From Aurantiochytrium sp. KH105 (taxonomy: Eukaryota > Sar > Bigyra > Thraustochytrida > Thraustochytriidae): a stretch of DNA of 64,000 nt. Below the pieces are notes generated by a model. That model saw only the letters and a list, made by a program, of their open reading frames with translations, was not told the origin of the DNA and did no database searches. A program made the translations under genes and the position numbers. The DNA is taken from NCBI GenBank assembly GCA_003116975.1, contig BGKB01000065.1, forward strand, positions 62,001-126,000, written 5' to 3'. Positions 47,191 to 58,226 of this stretch are shown here, piece after piece; position 1 is the stretch's first letter; the number at the start of each line of letters is the position of its first letter.

Positions 47191-48789
47191 TCTGGGTTGG
47201 CGGACCGCGCGACCAGCTCAGATGGCTTCGCGTTTGGTCTTTGGTCTCCGCTCCCTGCGCAAAATGGCAAAAGCGCTGCGCTGGCTCGGCCATCGCCCGC
47301 TGGCCCCACGCAGCGCCTGCACACGATCCGTCAGGTCCACGCCGGCATTGACATTAATTCACGTCACGGTGCGTGCGCATCGTCGCCGGCGAAGGCGTGA
47401 GCAATTGGAAGAGAATAGGTTGAAAGCGTAGCCCAGCTGCCACCGCAGCCGACGAATCGTCGGACTCGCTAAATTGATACGTGTGGTTAGTAGTGCGTGT
47501 ACTCTGCGTGTATTGCGTGCCCCGCAGACAGAGGACGTACGGCCACGGAGACCGACGTCCGAGCCTCCGCTGCGCAAGAACCCAGCTGCAGGCTGCAACT
47601 GGCCGCACCAGCCAAAGCTTGAGCAGCAGCCTGGGTTTACCTTCCCTTAATTGTAAGCGCCCGAAGCTGGCTCTGCAGCTGCAGCTGTTGCTGGCAGGCC
47701 GCATCCCAAGCACCCGCCCGGAAGCATGAGCTCACAAGGCGGCTCCGGCCCACACCTGAATCCCTTAACAGTAAGGCCCAGAATAGGAGTAACTGTGGAA
47801 GTTGCACACCCTACAGCGCTCCCAAGGTCTGAGAGCGCTCGGTTGGTTGTCAACGAGCTTAGCTAAGCATGCGCAGCTTCGCCTGCGACAGCGACGTGAG
47901 CAAAGTCTGCGCAGACGTAGATGTAGACGCACGCACGCGCGCACGGCGCAGCGGTGCGTACGTCTCCAGCCAGACGTTCCCGGGGCTGTGCTGCAGCTGG
48001 CAGTGGCTGCAGCAGCTGCACAGCAAGCAGCCCCTCGCGGGCGGAGCAGCCTCGAAACCGAGGCATCGATGGCACGCGAGACGCGGCAGCGGCAGCAGCC
48101 GCGCGACTGCGACTGCCGGCGCGACGCGGGCGAGACGAAAGGAGACGAAAACGGAGACGAAGGGAATCGATGCGAGACACATCACACGCACGAGGCGCGC
48201 CGAGCACACCGAGCCTAGCTCGCGAGCCAGCAGAGCCTGGAGGCAGGGGAAGCTCAACCGGACGCACACGGAAGGTAGTGTACGCGCGTGCGTGCGTGGT
48301 GCCTGGGCGGGCAGACGGCCTACAACTCGCTGGCAGCTGCTCCTGCTGCTAGTGCAGGTGGAAAAGCCGCGTTCTTGGCGCGGAAAACCCTCGCAGCTGG
48401 CGCGCACACACGCCGCAGCGTTGACGCCGAGAAGCGAAGAAACATGTGCAGCTGCAGCTGGCATGGCTGCTGATGGCTTTTGGACGACGGCGCGAAAACG
48501 CGCCTGTCGCGACTCGATCGCTTGCAGCCACGGATCATCGTGAGAAAACATGGGCGGCAGTACCTGCGGAGAAATCGACTGCGGCGGGCGATGACCGGAG
48601 CTGCACCTGCAGGCTGCAGCTGACCAAACCGCAATAGGCCTACGCGTGGTTCGCAGCGTCGGCCGGAGGCCTGTGCCTGCGAAGAAGCGATAGCTGCTTT
48701 GGTTTCTCGGCGTCGGCCGTGGGCTCGTACCCGTGGAGAAGCGGTAGCGGCTGCGATTGCGGCGCCCACTGCAAGCGGTGGCGGAGGCG
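47191..48789. other. Divergent promoter region between giant genes A and B
   Basis: 1.6 kb of GC-rich DNA with many CAGCTG/CTGCAG words (about 47580-48650) and an imperfect 54-bp tandem repeat (units at 48656 and 48710, each beginning GCGTCGGCCG). Many mid-length frames occur on both strands, all low-complexity. No gene is supported. Confidence 0.5.
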
Positions 48790-51700
48790 ATGGAGGCCCC
48801 GGAGGAGGCCGTGAGCTTGAGGCTCTCATCCCGCGATGGGGACTCAAGCGATGGAGACAAGCCGAAGAAGAAGGGAAAACCGGGAAGATGGTTCTCTCTC
48901 GTCTGTGGAGGTCTTTGGTGCTTGCCGATCCTCGTGCTGGGTCTACTCGGCCCTGTATCTTGGCTCCTTACCATCTACTTCTCGATCGACATCGCGCTCG
49001 CGTCGAGCTTGGTGGAACAGCCATTGGAGAGCGCAAGCTTGGGCTGCAATACGCTCGCACAAGAGGCGCAGAGGCTTGGCGTGACGAACCTTTTGTGGCA
49101 AGGCTCATGCAACAACTTCGATGGCATCCGTGACATCCTCGACAAGAGCGCATATGTCGATCTCATCACGCTTCTCACGATGCTGATTGCCCGCCAACAA
49201 GATGTCAAGAACTGGATTGCTTCAACGTTTGCCCAAGACACAGGATGCTACGACCTCACCAGCAAGAGCATGTATTACATCTTAAGCGTTGTTATCTTTC
49301 TTCTTGCCATCTTTGTGCCACGATCATTTGGCTCGAATTCGCACTCTGGCAAGGAGGCTAAAATGTATCGTCCGATCAAGGAAATTGCCACGCGTTTCGC
49401 GTTCGACAGACGCTTGAACAATACGAACAAAGACCCAGAAATGCGTAAAGATCCAAACAGCTGGAAAGCCATCTTTAAGCGTGCCAAATTCTGGGATTCT
49501 GCAAACAGGCCCGAGAATTTTGCTGTTCTGGACTCCTGGGACGACAAATGGCGTTACATTCGTGACAAGATGAAGCCCGCCCGCTCGCTTGCACTCGGAG
49601 GCCAAAAGTTCGCGAGTTCAGACTTGCAAGCGCTCCTCGAACTCACGAAGAATGAAGATACAGAGACCAAGCCAGCGGCAGGGGACTCGTCGCGCCATTC
49701 CGACTCCGACAGCCCAAAGAGAAGCCTCGAACTTTCGCTGATCCCCGAAGCGGAAAAGCGCGTGCGTGAGGCTGAAGATCTTATGAGCGAGAAAATGGCA
49801 AATGTGGAAGGAGCCTTTAACGCACACAAAATGAGTCTCTCTCACTCGTTTGGGAGAGCCGTATCACAATCGCGTGCAGACAGCGAGCTCGCCGCCGTCA
49901 TTGAGGAAGCAAGGGATGCTGCGCGAGCACTCGCTGAGGCAGAAGACCACCTGAATCAACTTCGCGCAAACCAGCGCGAGAATGCTAACTGCACAAAGAG
50001 GAACGGAGGAGGAGGAGGTACTCATAACGACCGAAGCATGATTGTTATGGAAGCCATGATCGAGAAGGCCAGCGATAATGACCATCAATGGACATTCTAT
50101 CGATGGATCTCAGGAACAACAGACGGAGATGGTCGTGCCGACGGAAAGGAGGCCGACGAAGACCAGAAGATCCTCAGAAAAAGCGCTGAAAGTTATGTCA
50201 AGAACCGAATTGATCGCTGGGCAAAATGGTCTCTTTTCTTTTGGATCATCTGTTGGCTCGCAATGAGTGCGCATCTGGTTTTCCTTATCTTCATTCCTGC
50301 CATTGACGACTCCGGCATAATAAGGCGGCGGCTTTCTGATACAACAGATACTAATCACGCGTGCGTTCGTCTTTCCACCATTCTCGAAAACAACACAATT
50401 GCATTTGGTGGTGCGTGCATGGATACAAGATCCTTGGGAGAGGTCTTAGGCGTCCTTGAAACGACCGCCAATATCCAGCACGAGTTGTCCAGGGTCGACT
50501 CGATCCTTTACGCTTACGTTTTTAACGGAGACGCGTGGTCCCGCTTCCGACAGCAAAGCAGAGTTTGCACACCTCAACTCCAAAGTGGCAAGGGTTTTGT
50601 CAAAAGTATCCTCGGCTCCAATTTTTTACGAGCATTCTCGCTCCCCACAATTGTCTTTCCAAGTTTTTTCACATTTGCCTATGCTCCCGTTACGCAACGC
50701 TACATCATTCCCAGGCGCGTTTACATTATTCTGGGAGAACTAAGGGACCTCCTGATTTTATGGTACCAACGCGGAATCTCGCAGGGTAGTAAGGTGCTAC
50801 CGATAATCAAAGCGCTCGGAACGTGGGGTAATGCAGTACTGTTCTTCTTGGTAGCTGTTGGAGTCACCGTCATCGCCCTCGCAGTCAAGTATCTCCCGAC
50901 TTTGTTGGGAGATTTAGAAGCAATATCCCCTGGAACGCCGACAGTACCTCCAACGCTTTCGACATTTGCCCCCACAAACTCTCCAACGCAAGCGCCAACG
51001 CCTCTCCCTGTGCTCAGTCCAACTTTTGTGCCGACGCTGCAGCCTACGGCCTCTCCATCTACGAGCCCTGTAGCATCGGAAGATATGCACTTGACGGGGG
51101 GAGCCATCGCGGGTGCTACTGTTGCGGGCATCCTGTTTCTCTGTTTCGTCATTGCAGCATGCATGAGGTCGGGTTCAGGCAAGTCGGGTTCAGGCGATGC
51201 TGGAACTCCTTATCTCCCCAAGTCCCGAAAGTGCGCCGCAAAAGGTCTTCTCGGGCTCGTATATTTTGTCGTTGGAACTCCTTTTCTCCTCATTGTTGGC
51301 ATTGGCGCGCTCCCTATTGTTCTTTTAGCGCTTAGCGGCTACATAGTCTACAATGGAGCCAAAGGCCTTAAGTCTGGAGGCGGAAGCCTTTGGCGTCGCG
51401 CAAAATTTGTCGGAGCTTACTTTTGGACCAAATTCATCCGTCCAAGGCTTCCCGATGCCTGCGAGCTCTGCGACTTAGAGTTCAATCGATACAGGCGATG
51501 GTATAAGTGTCAGGACCATTACTGCGAAAAACATCACTATCGGCATGGAACTCTCCAAACACCATCTTGTCCAAAATGTGATGATGAAACTGTGGAACTT
51601 TGTGACTGCACGAAGAAGCTGAACCGCCCGCCCCTTCGTGAGTGCGAAGTGTGCTTCTGCATCACCCACGACGTAAGAAAGACTGAGTCCTCATCCAGAG

Positions 51701-54117
51701 CTCTCTGTGGAGAACCTGACAAAGTTTGTCGCATTTGCGATTGTCCGAACCACAAAAAGAGTCGGAAAGAGGAGTGCGTCAATTGCTTTTGTCTTCAACA
51801 TGATAAGCCGCTCACCGAAACCCGTGATGGCGAGAGAGGCTGTGAAAAATGCTTTTGCGAAAAGCATCCCAACATCAAGCTCGTCATCAAAGATGGTGAC
51901 GCCGAGAACAAAGAGCATTGCTCAAAATGCGACTGTACCCACGGTCGCATTCGTGAAACGTGCAAAAAGTGCTGGTGCCCAAAGCACGGAGCGAAAGTCG
52001 ACCTTTGGTGCGCGAGTTGCGAAGAGGCGCATCGCATCGATGACTTGGCGTGGGCTCGAGGTTGCCGAATGCCGCATGAGTGTCTTTCCTGCTTGAAGGG
52101 CTGCCAGCCTTGCCGCGAAAGCGGTGTGCCAGAGTCAGACGTACCCTGGCGAGAGTCGTGCCCGCGTCATTGGTGCGGCAAACACCGTCGTAGTGAGATT
52201 CCACGCGAGGATTTCGCGGAGAACGAGAAGTGCAGTGTCTGTCACGATCCGTGTGAGGCCTGCAATGGCAACGTTCCGAACGAATCGCTTCCAGCTCGAC
52301 AAGAGTGCGACAAACATTGGTGTACGGAGCATGGACGTTCTATGTGTGTCATTTGTAGCGGAGAAGAGCTTGTTTGTCCCTATTGTTTGGATGAAACCGG
52401 AGTGTATAAAACGCGAAATGAGTGCAACGAAGAATGCAACGATCACTGGTGCCACGACGAACAGCATCGCGACTCCTATCATGACGAATTAAAGGATGGT
52501 GACATCGAGTCGCGTGGAGATCACGTGACCGTGGATGCTGTGGGCTTTGTGAAACTTACCCAGTTCTCTCGCCGATGTCCGGTTTGCACAGATCCGTGCA
52601 GAGAGTGCTCTTACGAGAAGAAGCGAGTGCGGACCTCTTGCAACGATCACTTTTGCGTTGACGTTCACAAGAACCCAAAAGTTCTTCTCGGGGGTGAATG
52701 GAGATGCGAGCGCTGTGATGATCCGTGCCTGAGATGTCAAGAACTTGGGGAGGTTCCGCCCTTGCGAACCCAATGCGAACTTCACTTCTGCCAAGTGCAT
52801 GAGCGGACTGTCGAGAAGGACTCTAGTGACCGAAAGTGTATTGTGTGCACTGACCCGTGCTGTCACGCGAAGGAGAACCAAGTCCGCACCGAGTGTGAGC
52901 AGTGCTACTGCAAAAGGCACGAACGCTTTCTCTGCGAATTTCTCGATAGTTGCGCAGGCGGATTTTGCTCTGACTGCAATTGTGTGTATTGCAAGGCGCC
53001 TCTGAACAGAGGGAATCCGAAGATCCGTGACGCTGATCGATTCGACACTGATCGCTGTACGAATTGTGAAGGCTTTTGTCACCATGTCAAAGATCCTCGG
53101 ACCTGCAAGTTTTGCTGGTGCTTCTCCCACAACAAGGCCCGCCTCATCGAGAAAACGGATGAAGATCTCATCGATGGTCACTACAGACCGTGTCCCAAGT
53201 GTAAACCATGCGAGCACGCGGTCTACTGCCGCGAGGCTTGCGACGAATGTTTCTGCCAAAAGCACGAGATCTACAAGATTGCGCGCTACTCAACCCAGCC
53301 ATGCCTCACGAAACCTGATGCGTCTCAAAAACGATTTTGCCCTTCTTGTGGCGAGATCCCTGGACCGCTCACCAGGAAACGATTCTGCAAGTTCACTGCC
53401 AAACTCTTCAACTGCCGGCAAATGGACGAGGGTTCAACGAAGCGCTATACATGGATCGACATCTTGGACCATGTGACAGCGGATCGTCAAAGTCCCTCCA
53501 CCTCAATCTGGACTCAGGGAGGCGTTCGGAACGATCAGAATTTCGAGGAGATTTTCGAAGCTATCAGAGCCGCGCAACTGGAGATCGGAAGCTTTGTCGA
53601 TAATCCACCAGGTGTCCAAACATCCCGCATGTGGCTTGTCTATAATCCTGGGAGCCCAGATATGCGTTTAGATCAGGGCGAAGCGAGGCGTAGTCAGCAA
53701 CAAGAAGAAGGATTAGGTGATGAAGCAACGCGCAAGCTTGTGATTCAAGAGCTCTTTCACATTTGTGGGAGCCAATGGGTCAAGAACGGGGAGGAGCTCA
53801 TTCGGCATGATCCGGCAGCGGACATTCTCTTTGCTAGTGACTATCGTGAGATAGCGTCTTACGGTTCCGCTGAATCCAAGGAACCACGATTCGATTACAG
53901 AACCGTGTTTTCTTCCGAAGTGCTAAGGAAAAGGCTATCCGAAATGGAGTTTGAGAGACTGCAGGAGACCATTGACTCTGGTCCTCACGCATTCTTCGAG
54001 AAATCAAACGTCAAAATCCAAGAGGAAAAGGACGGGCACGATGCCGAGGGCAGAGAAGATCTTTATTCGCGGCTCATTGAGCGCAGCAACGAGGAAACCC
54101 GAGAACGACACGACTGA
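48790..54117 (+). CDS. Giant polytopic membrane protein with 13 Cys/His motifs (family member B)
   Basis: The frame is open from a TTG at 48757, but the first ATG is at 48790 (MEAPEEAVSLRLSSRDGDS), giving 1775 residues. There is no long acidic N-terminus. TM1 35-68 (ending LLTIYFSID); loop Cys86, Cys107, Cys153; TM2 161-178; coiled coil about 315-400; TM3 479-503; loop Cys525, Cys543, Cys593; TM4 about 612-635; TM5 681-705; a Pro/Thr/Ser stalk 712-764 of the PTxxPT type common in stramenopile surface proteins; TM6 769-791; hydrophobic hairpin 815-855; Cys/His region 891-1492 with 13 motifs (first Cys at 907, 952, 996, 1018, 1058, 1124, 1173, 1216, 1284, 1329, 1369, 1439, 1484); conserved PGPLTRKRFCKFTAKLFNC (1524-1542). 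The tail holds RHDPAADILF. The order and spacing match members A and C, but the residues are more diverged. Function unknown. Confidence 0.85.
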   Translation: MEAPEEAVSLRLSSRDGDSSDGDKPKKKGKPGRWFSLVCGGLWCLPILVLGLLGPVSWLLTIYFSIDIALASSLVEQPLESASLGCNTLAQEAQRLGVTNLLWQGSCNNFDGIRDILDKSAYVDLITLLTMLIARQQDVKNWIASTFAQDTGCYDLTSKSMYYILSVVIFLLAIFVPRSFGSNSHSGKEAKMYRPIKEIATRFAFDRRLNNTNKDPEMRKDPNSWKAIFKRAKFWDSANRPENFAVLDSWDDKWRYIRDKMKPARSLALGGQKFASSDLQALLELTKNEDTETKPAAGDSSRHSDSDSPKRSLELSLIPEAEKRVREAEDLMSEKMANVEGAFNAHKMSLSHSFGRAVSQSRADSELAAVIEEARDAARALAEAEDHLNQLRANQRENANCTKRNGGGGGTHNDRSMIVMEAMIEKASDNDHQWTFYRWISGTTDGDGRADGKEADEDQKILRKSAESYVKNRIDRWAKWSLFFWIICWLAMSAHLVFLIFIPAIDDSGIIRRRLSDTTDTNHACVRLSTILENNTIAFGGACMDTRSLGEVLGVLETTANIQHELSRVDSILYAYVFNGDAWSRFRQQSRVCTPQLQSGKGFVKSILGSNFLRAFSLPTIVFPSFFTFAYAPVTQRYIIPRRVYIILGELRDLLILWYQRGISQGSKVLPIIKALGTWGNAVLFFLVAVGVTVIALAVKYLPTLLGDLEAISPGTPTVPPTLSTFAPTNSPTQAPTPLPVLSPTFVPTLQPTASPSTSPVASEDMHLTGGAIAGATVAGILFLCFVIAACMRSGSGKSGSGDAGTPYLPKSRKCAAKGLLGLVYFVVGTPFLLIVGIGALPIVLLALSGYIVYNGAKGLKSGGGSLWRRAKFVGAYFWTKFIRPRLPDACELCDLEFNRYRRWYKCQDHYCEKHHYRHGTLQTPSCPKCDDETVELCDCTKKLNRPPLRECEVCFCITHDVRKTESSSRALCGEPDKVCRICDCPNHKKSRKEECVNCFCLQHDKPLTETRDGERGCEKCFCEKHPNIKLVIKDGDAENKEHCSKCDCTHGRIRETCKKCWCPKHGAKVDLWCASCEEAHRIDDLAWARGCRMPHECLSCLKGCQPCRESGVPESDVPWRESCPRHWCGKHRRSEIPREDFAENEKCSVCHDPCEACNGNVPNESLPARQECDKHWCTEHGRSMCVICSGEELVCPYCLDETGVYKTRNECNEECNDHWCHDEQHRDSYHDELKDGDIESRGDHVTVDAVGFVKLTQFSRRCPVCTDPCRECSYEKKRVRTSCNDHFCVDVHKNPKVLLGGEWRCERCDDPCLRCQELGEVPPLRTQCELHFCQVHERTVEKDSSDRKCIVCTDPCCHAKENQVRTECEQCYCKRHERFLCEFLDSCAGGFCSDCNCVYCKAPLNRGNPKIRDADRFDTDRCTNCEGFCHHVKDPRTCKFCWCFSHNKARLIEKTDEDLIDGHYRPCPKCKPCEHAVYCREACDECFCQKHEIYKIARYSTQPCLTKPDASQKRFCPSCGEIPGPLTRKRFCKFTAKLFNCRQMDEGSTKRYTWIDILDHVTADRQSPSTSIWTQGGVRNDQNFEEIFEAIRAAQLEIGSFVDNPPGVQTSRMWLVYNPGSPDMRLDQGEARRSQQQEEGLGDEATRKLVIQELFHICGSQWVKNGEELIRHDPAADILFASDYREIASYGSAESKEPRFDYRTVFSSEVLRKRLSEMEFERLQETIDSGPHAFFEKSNVKIQEEKDGHDAEGREDLYSRLIERSNEETRERHD

Positions 54118-54310
54118 GGACAATGCAACGAGGCCTGCGAAGAAGACGAGAAAACTTGCGCCACCTTTACGATCATTGCAGAAACCGGCCACCGATTGCG
54201 CGCTGAGGCCCAGTACGACGAGGTGGACGGGCGGGGAAGTCATACCAAGAGATTTAAATCCAAACAAACACATTTTTCATCATCTTATTCGAACCAGGTC
54301 CGCAAATACG
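54118..54310. other. Short gap between converging giant genes B and C
   Basis: 193 bp with an AT-rich centre (GATTTAAATCC, then ACACATTTTTCATC) that probably carries both 3' ends. The reading frame of B happens to stay open past its TGA into the antisense of C. Confidence 0.5.
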
Positions 54311-57300
54311 TCAATTCTCGCCGCTCCAATACTCGCGGTCATCGTCGTCCTCATCCGAATCCGAATCCTCACCATCACCTCGAAGCGTTCTGCCAGAAAT
54401 ACTTCGTAATACTGCCGCCCATGTTCGCCGTCGACGCCCCTCAGAAGGCCTGCCAATGCTGCCAGAAGTTGAGCGCGTTGTACGCAGCCGCTCGTTGTCC
54501 CACAGTCTGGGTCCACTTCCGAGAAGTGCCCTCGCGTTAAGCTGATTTTGTCCTGAAGCAAAAGTTCCTCTTGAAGACAGCTGTGTATCGCGACGCAGAG
54601 GCCTCAACGCAGGAAGAACGTAGGGCATCACGTTCACTTTCAAAACGTGCTTTGCATCGGCATGTGCTTTTGCGTCTTTTTCATTTACCTTCCGAATGAA
54701 CTTGTACGATTCCGAGTCTGCATCTTTGCTCTTCCGGTTTCCGCTAATTTCCACTAGGTAGTTTTTCAGGTCTTGTTCTGCCTTTCGTACTTCGTCCGTA
54801 AACAGCTTTGCTGTAGTACTTTGCGGTGCGCCCATTGTCTGCTGCGCTGGGTCTTGCACAAGAAAGCCCAACTGGTTCTCTTCAGAGAAATATGTCACGC
54901 ATCGAGGATAGCGCATGGCCTCCACTGAGTCTTTGAGGTCCACCGCCACGGCTGCAAGTCGTTTGATATCGGCCTTCGTTAGGACGTCCGTCATGGGATC
55001 GTGGCCGTACCACGAATCGCTTGATTTCCATCCGGCGTCGCCATTTGAGCCATCTGGCCACCATCTTCGGTCACTAGACGCATCCCACAACGAGTCTGCA
55101 CGGAAAATGTCGTCAAGCTTTCTTCCCTCAAGGAAGTGGCTGCCTGCCTCGACAGGATCCTGCCCGTTGTGATTACATGAGGGAGGATTTACGAACCATG
55201 GGTGCCAAAGCTTTTGGGGGCGAACTGACACTTTCCCGCCCCCTTTGGTTTGAATTCTTCGCGCATTCTCGCGGCTCGTATCCTCCTCCTCGAATTGTAT
55301 CAGCTTTGCTCGCTCACCGGTCCCAAGGTTAACAACTTCGAACTGCTCCTCAAGGGCGTGAAATGCCACCCTCACCGCGAACGCGCACTGTTTTTCCCGG
55401 CTCGAGCAGTCTCTCTTCGGGGTTCCACGTGTTAAAAAGGGGACGTTTTGATTTCTGCGCCCCGCATATCGGAAAGACACGTACTCCTCGAGATCACGCC
55501 AAGATAGTCGTCCTGAATCTCTCTTTGGTGAGAAAGGTCCCCACTTTCTCCGAGCAGGCCAATATTCACGCATGAGATTTTCTGGGAGCTTGTTCGTGAG
55601 AGCGAGGCAATTGTGGAGCTTGGCTGCGAACTTGCAAAATCGAGTCTTGGTCAACGGTAGTGGAACCACACTGCACCGCGTGCACACACGCACCCACGCA
55701 GAGTCCGTGCTTTGGCATGTTCGGGTGAGAAGATGATCACAATATGCTGGTGAGTGATCATCGCGCTGGTGCCGACAGTAGCATTGCGAACATTTACCGA
55801 TATATCCCTCATTAGAATGCTCTCCGCGCATTCCCTCTTCTTCGCCCGCACTCCAAAAATCTTCTCCCTCATGCTCGCACGAAATGCACCTGAGACACGG
55901 AAGAACTTCGGGCTTGGCACCGTCAAGGACAGGCTGCTTCCTCATCAAGCGAGGCTGGCCATGTTTCGAGCAAAAGCATTCATCACAGGTCTCGAGATCC
56001 ACATCGTGGTCGCACCAGCCTTTGCAGCGAATGCACCGTCCATGAATGGGTTTCTCATCCTTGTCCCGTCTCCGTTTGCAGTAAGAACAGATGCAGAGGT
56101 CGCAATATCCATCCGCACATCGGTCGCTCGCACAGAGAAATCGTTTGTGTTCGATGCAGTAGCATTTCTCGCACTCCTGGGCTGGAACGGGATGGCCGCA
56201 CTTGCACGGGTCAGTGCACAAGAGGCACTGACCATCATCCCGTTCCGAGGTCTCGGCTCGTCCAAGGTCCACTCGCCGCTTGTGCTTCGAGCAATAGTGG
56301 CCCTCGCACTCGTCCGCCTTTGGGGCTTTCGTATCGCCAGAACCCCGATCCTCGATGTCTTGCTGTGAAAGCTTCTGCTTGCACTCCGGACAGGGATCCT
56401 CGCATGCAGCGCAACGCCGAAAGCCGAAATTGCCCTTCACCTTGTATCGCGCGTGCGCAGCGCAGTAGTGCGATGCACACATCGTCTTGGCTCGCTTTCT
56501 GTCCGACGGGCACTCCTCACAGGGGTCGGCGCAAACTGGGCATTGCCCATTCGCCTCCACAAGATCGACACCGCCGTCAGTTTCAACGAGACCTTCATTG
56601 GTGTTCTTGTGCATTTCTCCGAAGCACCAGTGAGCATCGTCATGTCGCGCGCACTCTTGGCGAGTTAAGATGCGGTCTTCGCCCTCGTGATCGTGGTGAC
56701 ACGTCGGCTCACCATTGCAAACGATGCAGCGGCCGTCGTTCTTCGGGGCCTCGCGCTGGTGCTCCGCGCAATAATGACCGCGACGAGGCCCTTCGGGCGG
56801 ATCGTGGCACTCTGTGCGCGCGTGCATCATCTTGTCGTCAGGTACACCGGGGTTGATGCAATACGGACATGGGTCGGCGCAGACTTCGCATTCGCACTTG
56901 CCATTGCTATCGGGGCGGCCAAAGCGCGCATGTTTCGAGCACCAATGCAACGTGCACTCCTCTTCCCAGCACATATCTTCTTTACGGACTCCGTCCGCGC
57001 GACAAGCATTGCAGCCAAACGAACAATTCATGCAGATTCGGTCAGCCTCGGGATCAGCAGTATCGAGCTCCTTCGTCTTGCACTCTGCTTTGTGACTTCC
57101 AAGATGCGTCGAGTTGCAATCCCAACACACGACGGAAGTGGCGCGATCATGTATCTCACACCAGCACACTTCGCACGCGGAGCGATCCACATGATGAGCG
57201 CAAGTACACTCCGGACAAAGGCCCGTCAAGACATCGAGCTTGACGTCACGGTGATCAGGATTGCTCTGGCAAAAGCACTTGGCACAGCCGCGTTTGTCGC

Positions 57301-58193
57301 TACGCAGAGGTTCCCCTTTATGATTCTCTCGCTGACAATAACAGTCCTCGCAATATAGTCGGTAGACGAGCTCGTGCTGCGGGCACGGATCAGTGCAGAT
57401 GAGGCAGAGCTTCTCCCGAGCAGGATCTCTTTCTTGGCCGGGTACAACTCTTGTCTTGATAAGTTGGTGCTTGACGCAGAAACAGACGTCACAGTCTTGG
57501 CGAAGCTTCTTGTTGCGGCCACTGCAATCGCACAGCGGCTCGTTGCTCTCACAGGCTGGACACGCGTTTTCATCACTCTTGAAGAAATCGTGCGACTTGC
57601 AATAGTGAGTTTGACACGACTTCCAGAACCTATAGCGGTGATGCTTTTCAGCGCAAGCCCGGCACCGGCCCGGAGATATGGAGAGCGCACATCTCCAACA
57701 GGCTCGAAGTAAGAGCACGAGCGGAAGCACAACGGCCAGCACGACCAGAATCACGAGCAGCAGTCCGAATTCACCCGACATGATCGAGGTTGCCAAACCA
57801 ACCATGGTCGGTGTAGAAATGCTTGATAAAAGCAAGATCGGTGTTACAGAGACCGCGAAGACGGTACAAAGAACCACGCAAAAGCACACGAGCATCACAC
57901 TGAGGATGGCCAATTCAATACCTTGGCGTGACCGCTTCGCTAGTGCTCGCATGGCGTTAATGGATGCCTGATGATTTGCCTCATTCTTTCTCTGTTTCGC
58001 TGTTCTGGAAGGATCCTCGGAATGCGCCTTCTTATTGACGGGAGAAGAGGGCCATCTCGGCAAGCGCTTTCTGAAGTTATCAATGCTGCTGTTATTGCCG
58101 CTGCTGCCAGCAGAGCTGAAGCTCGCGTTTTCTCCTTGCTGCGACCCATCATCGCCATCCTCATCGTCATAGTCAGCGCCGTTGTCATCGGTA

Positions 58194-58226
<33 letters not shown>

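Noticed and set aside
46574-47431. Ser-rich and Arg-rich plus-strand frames opposite the acidic start of giant A
   Set aside because: They are mirror images of the EDES/ADES repeat codons on the minus strand.
54118-54540. Possible stop-codon readthrough or frameshifted extension of giant B
   Set aside because: The frame stays open after the TGA, and another frame contains KKTRKL, slightly like the end of A (KKTRQL). But the stretch runs antisense into giant C and the similarity is only a few residues.
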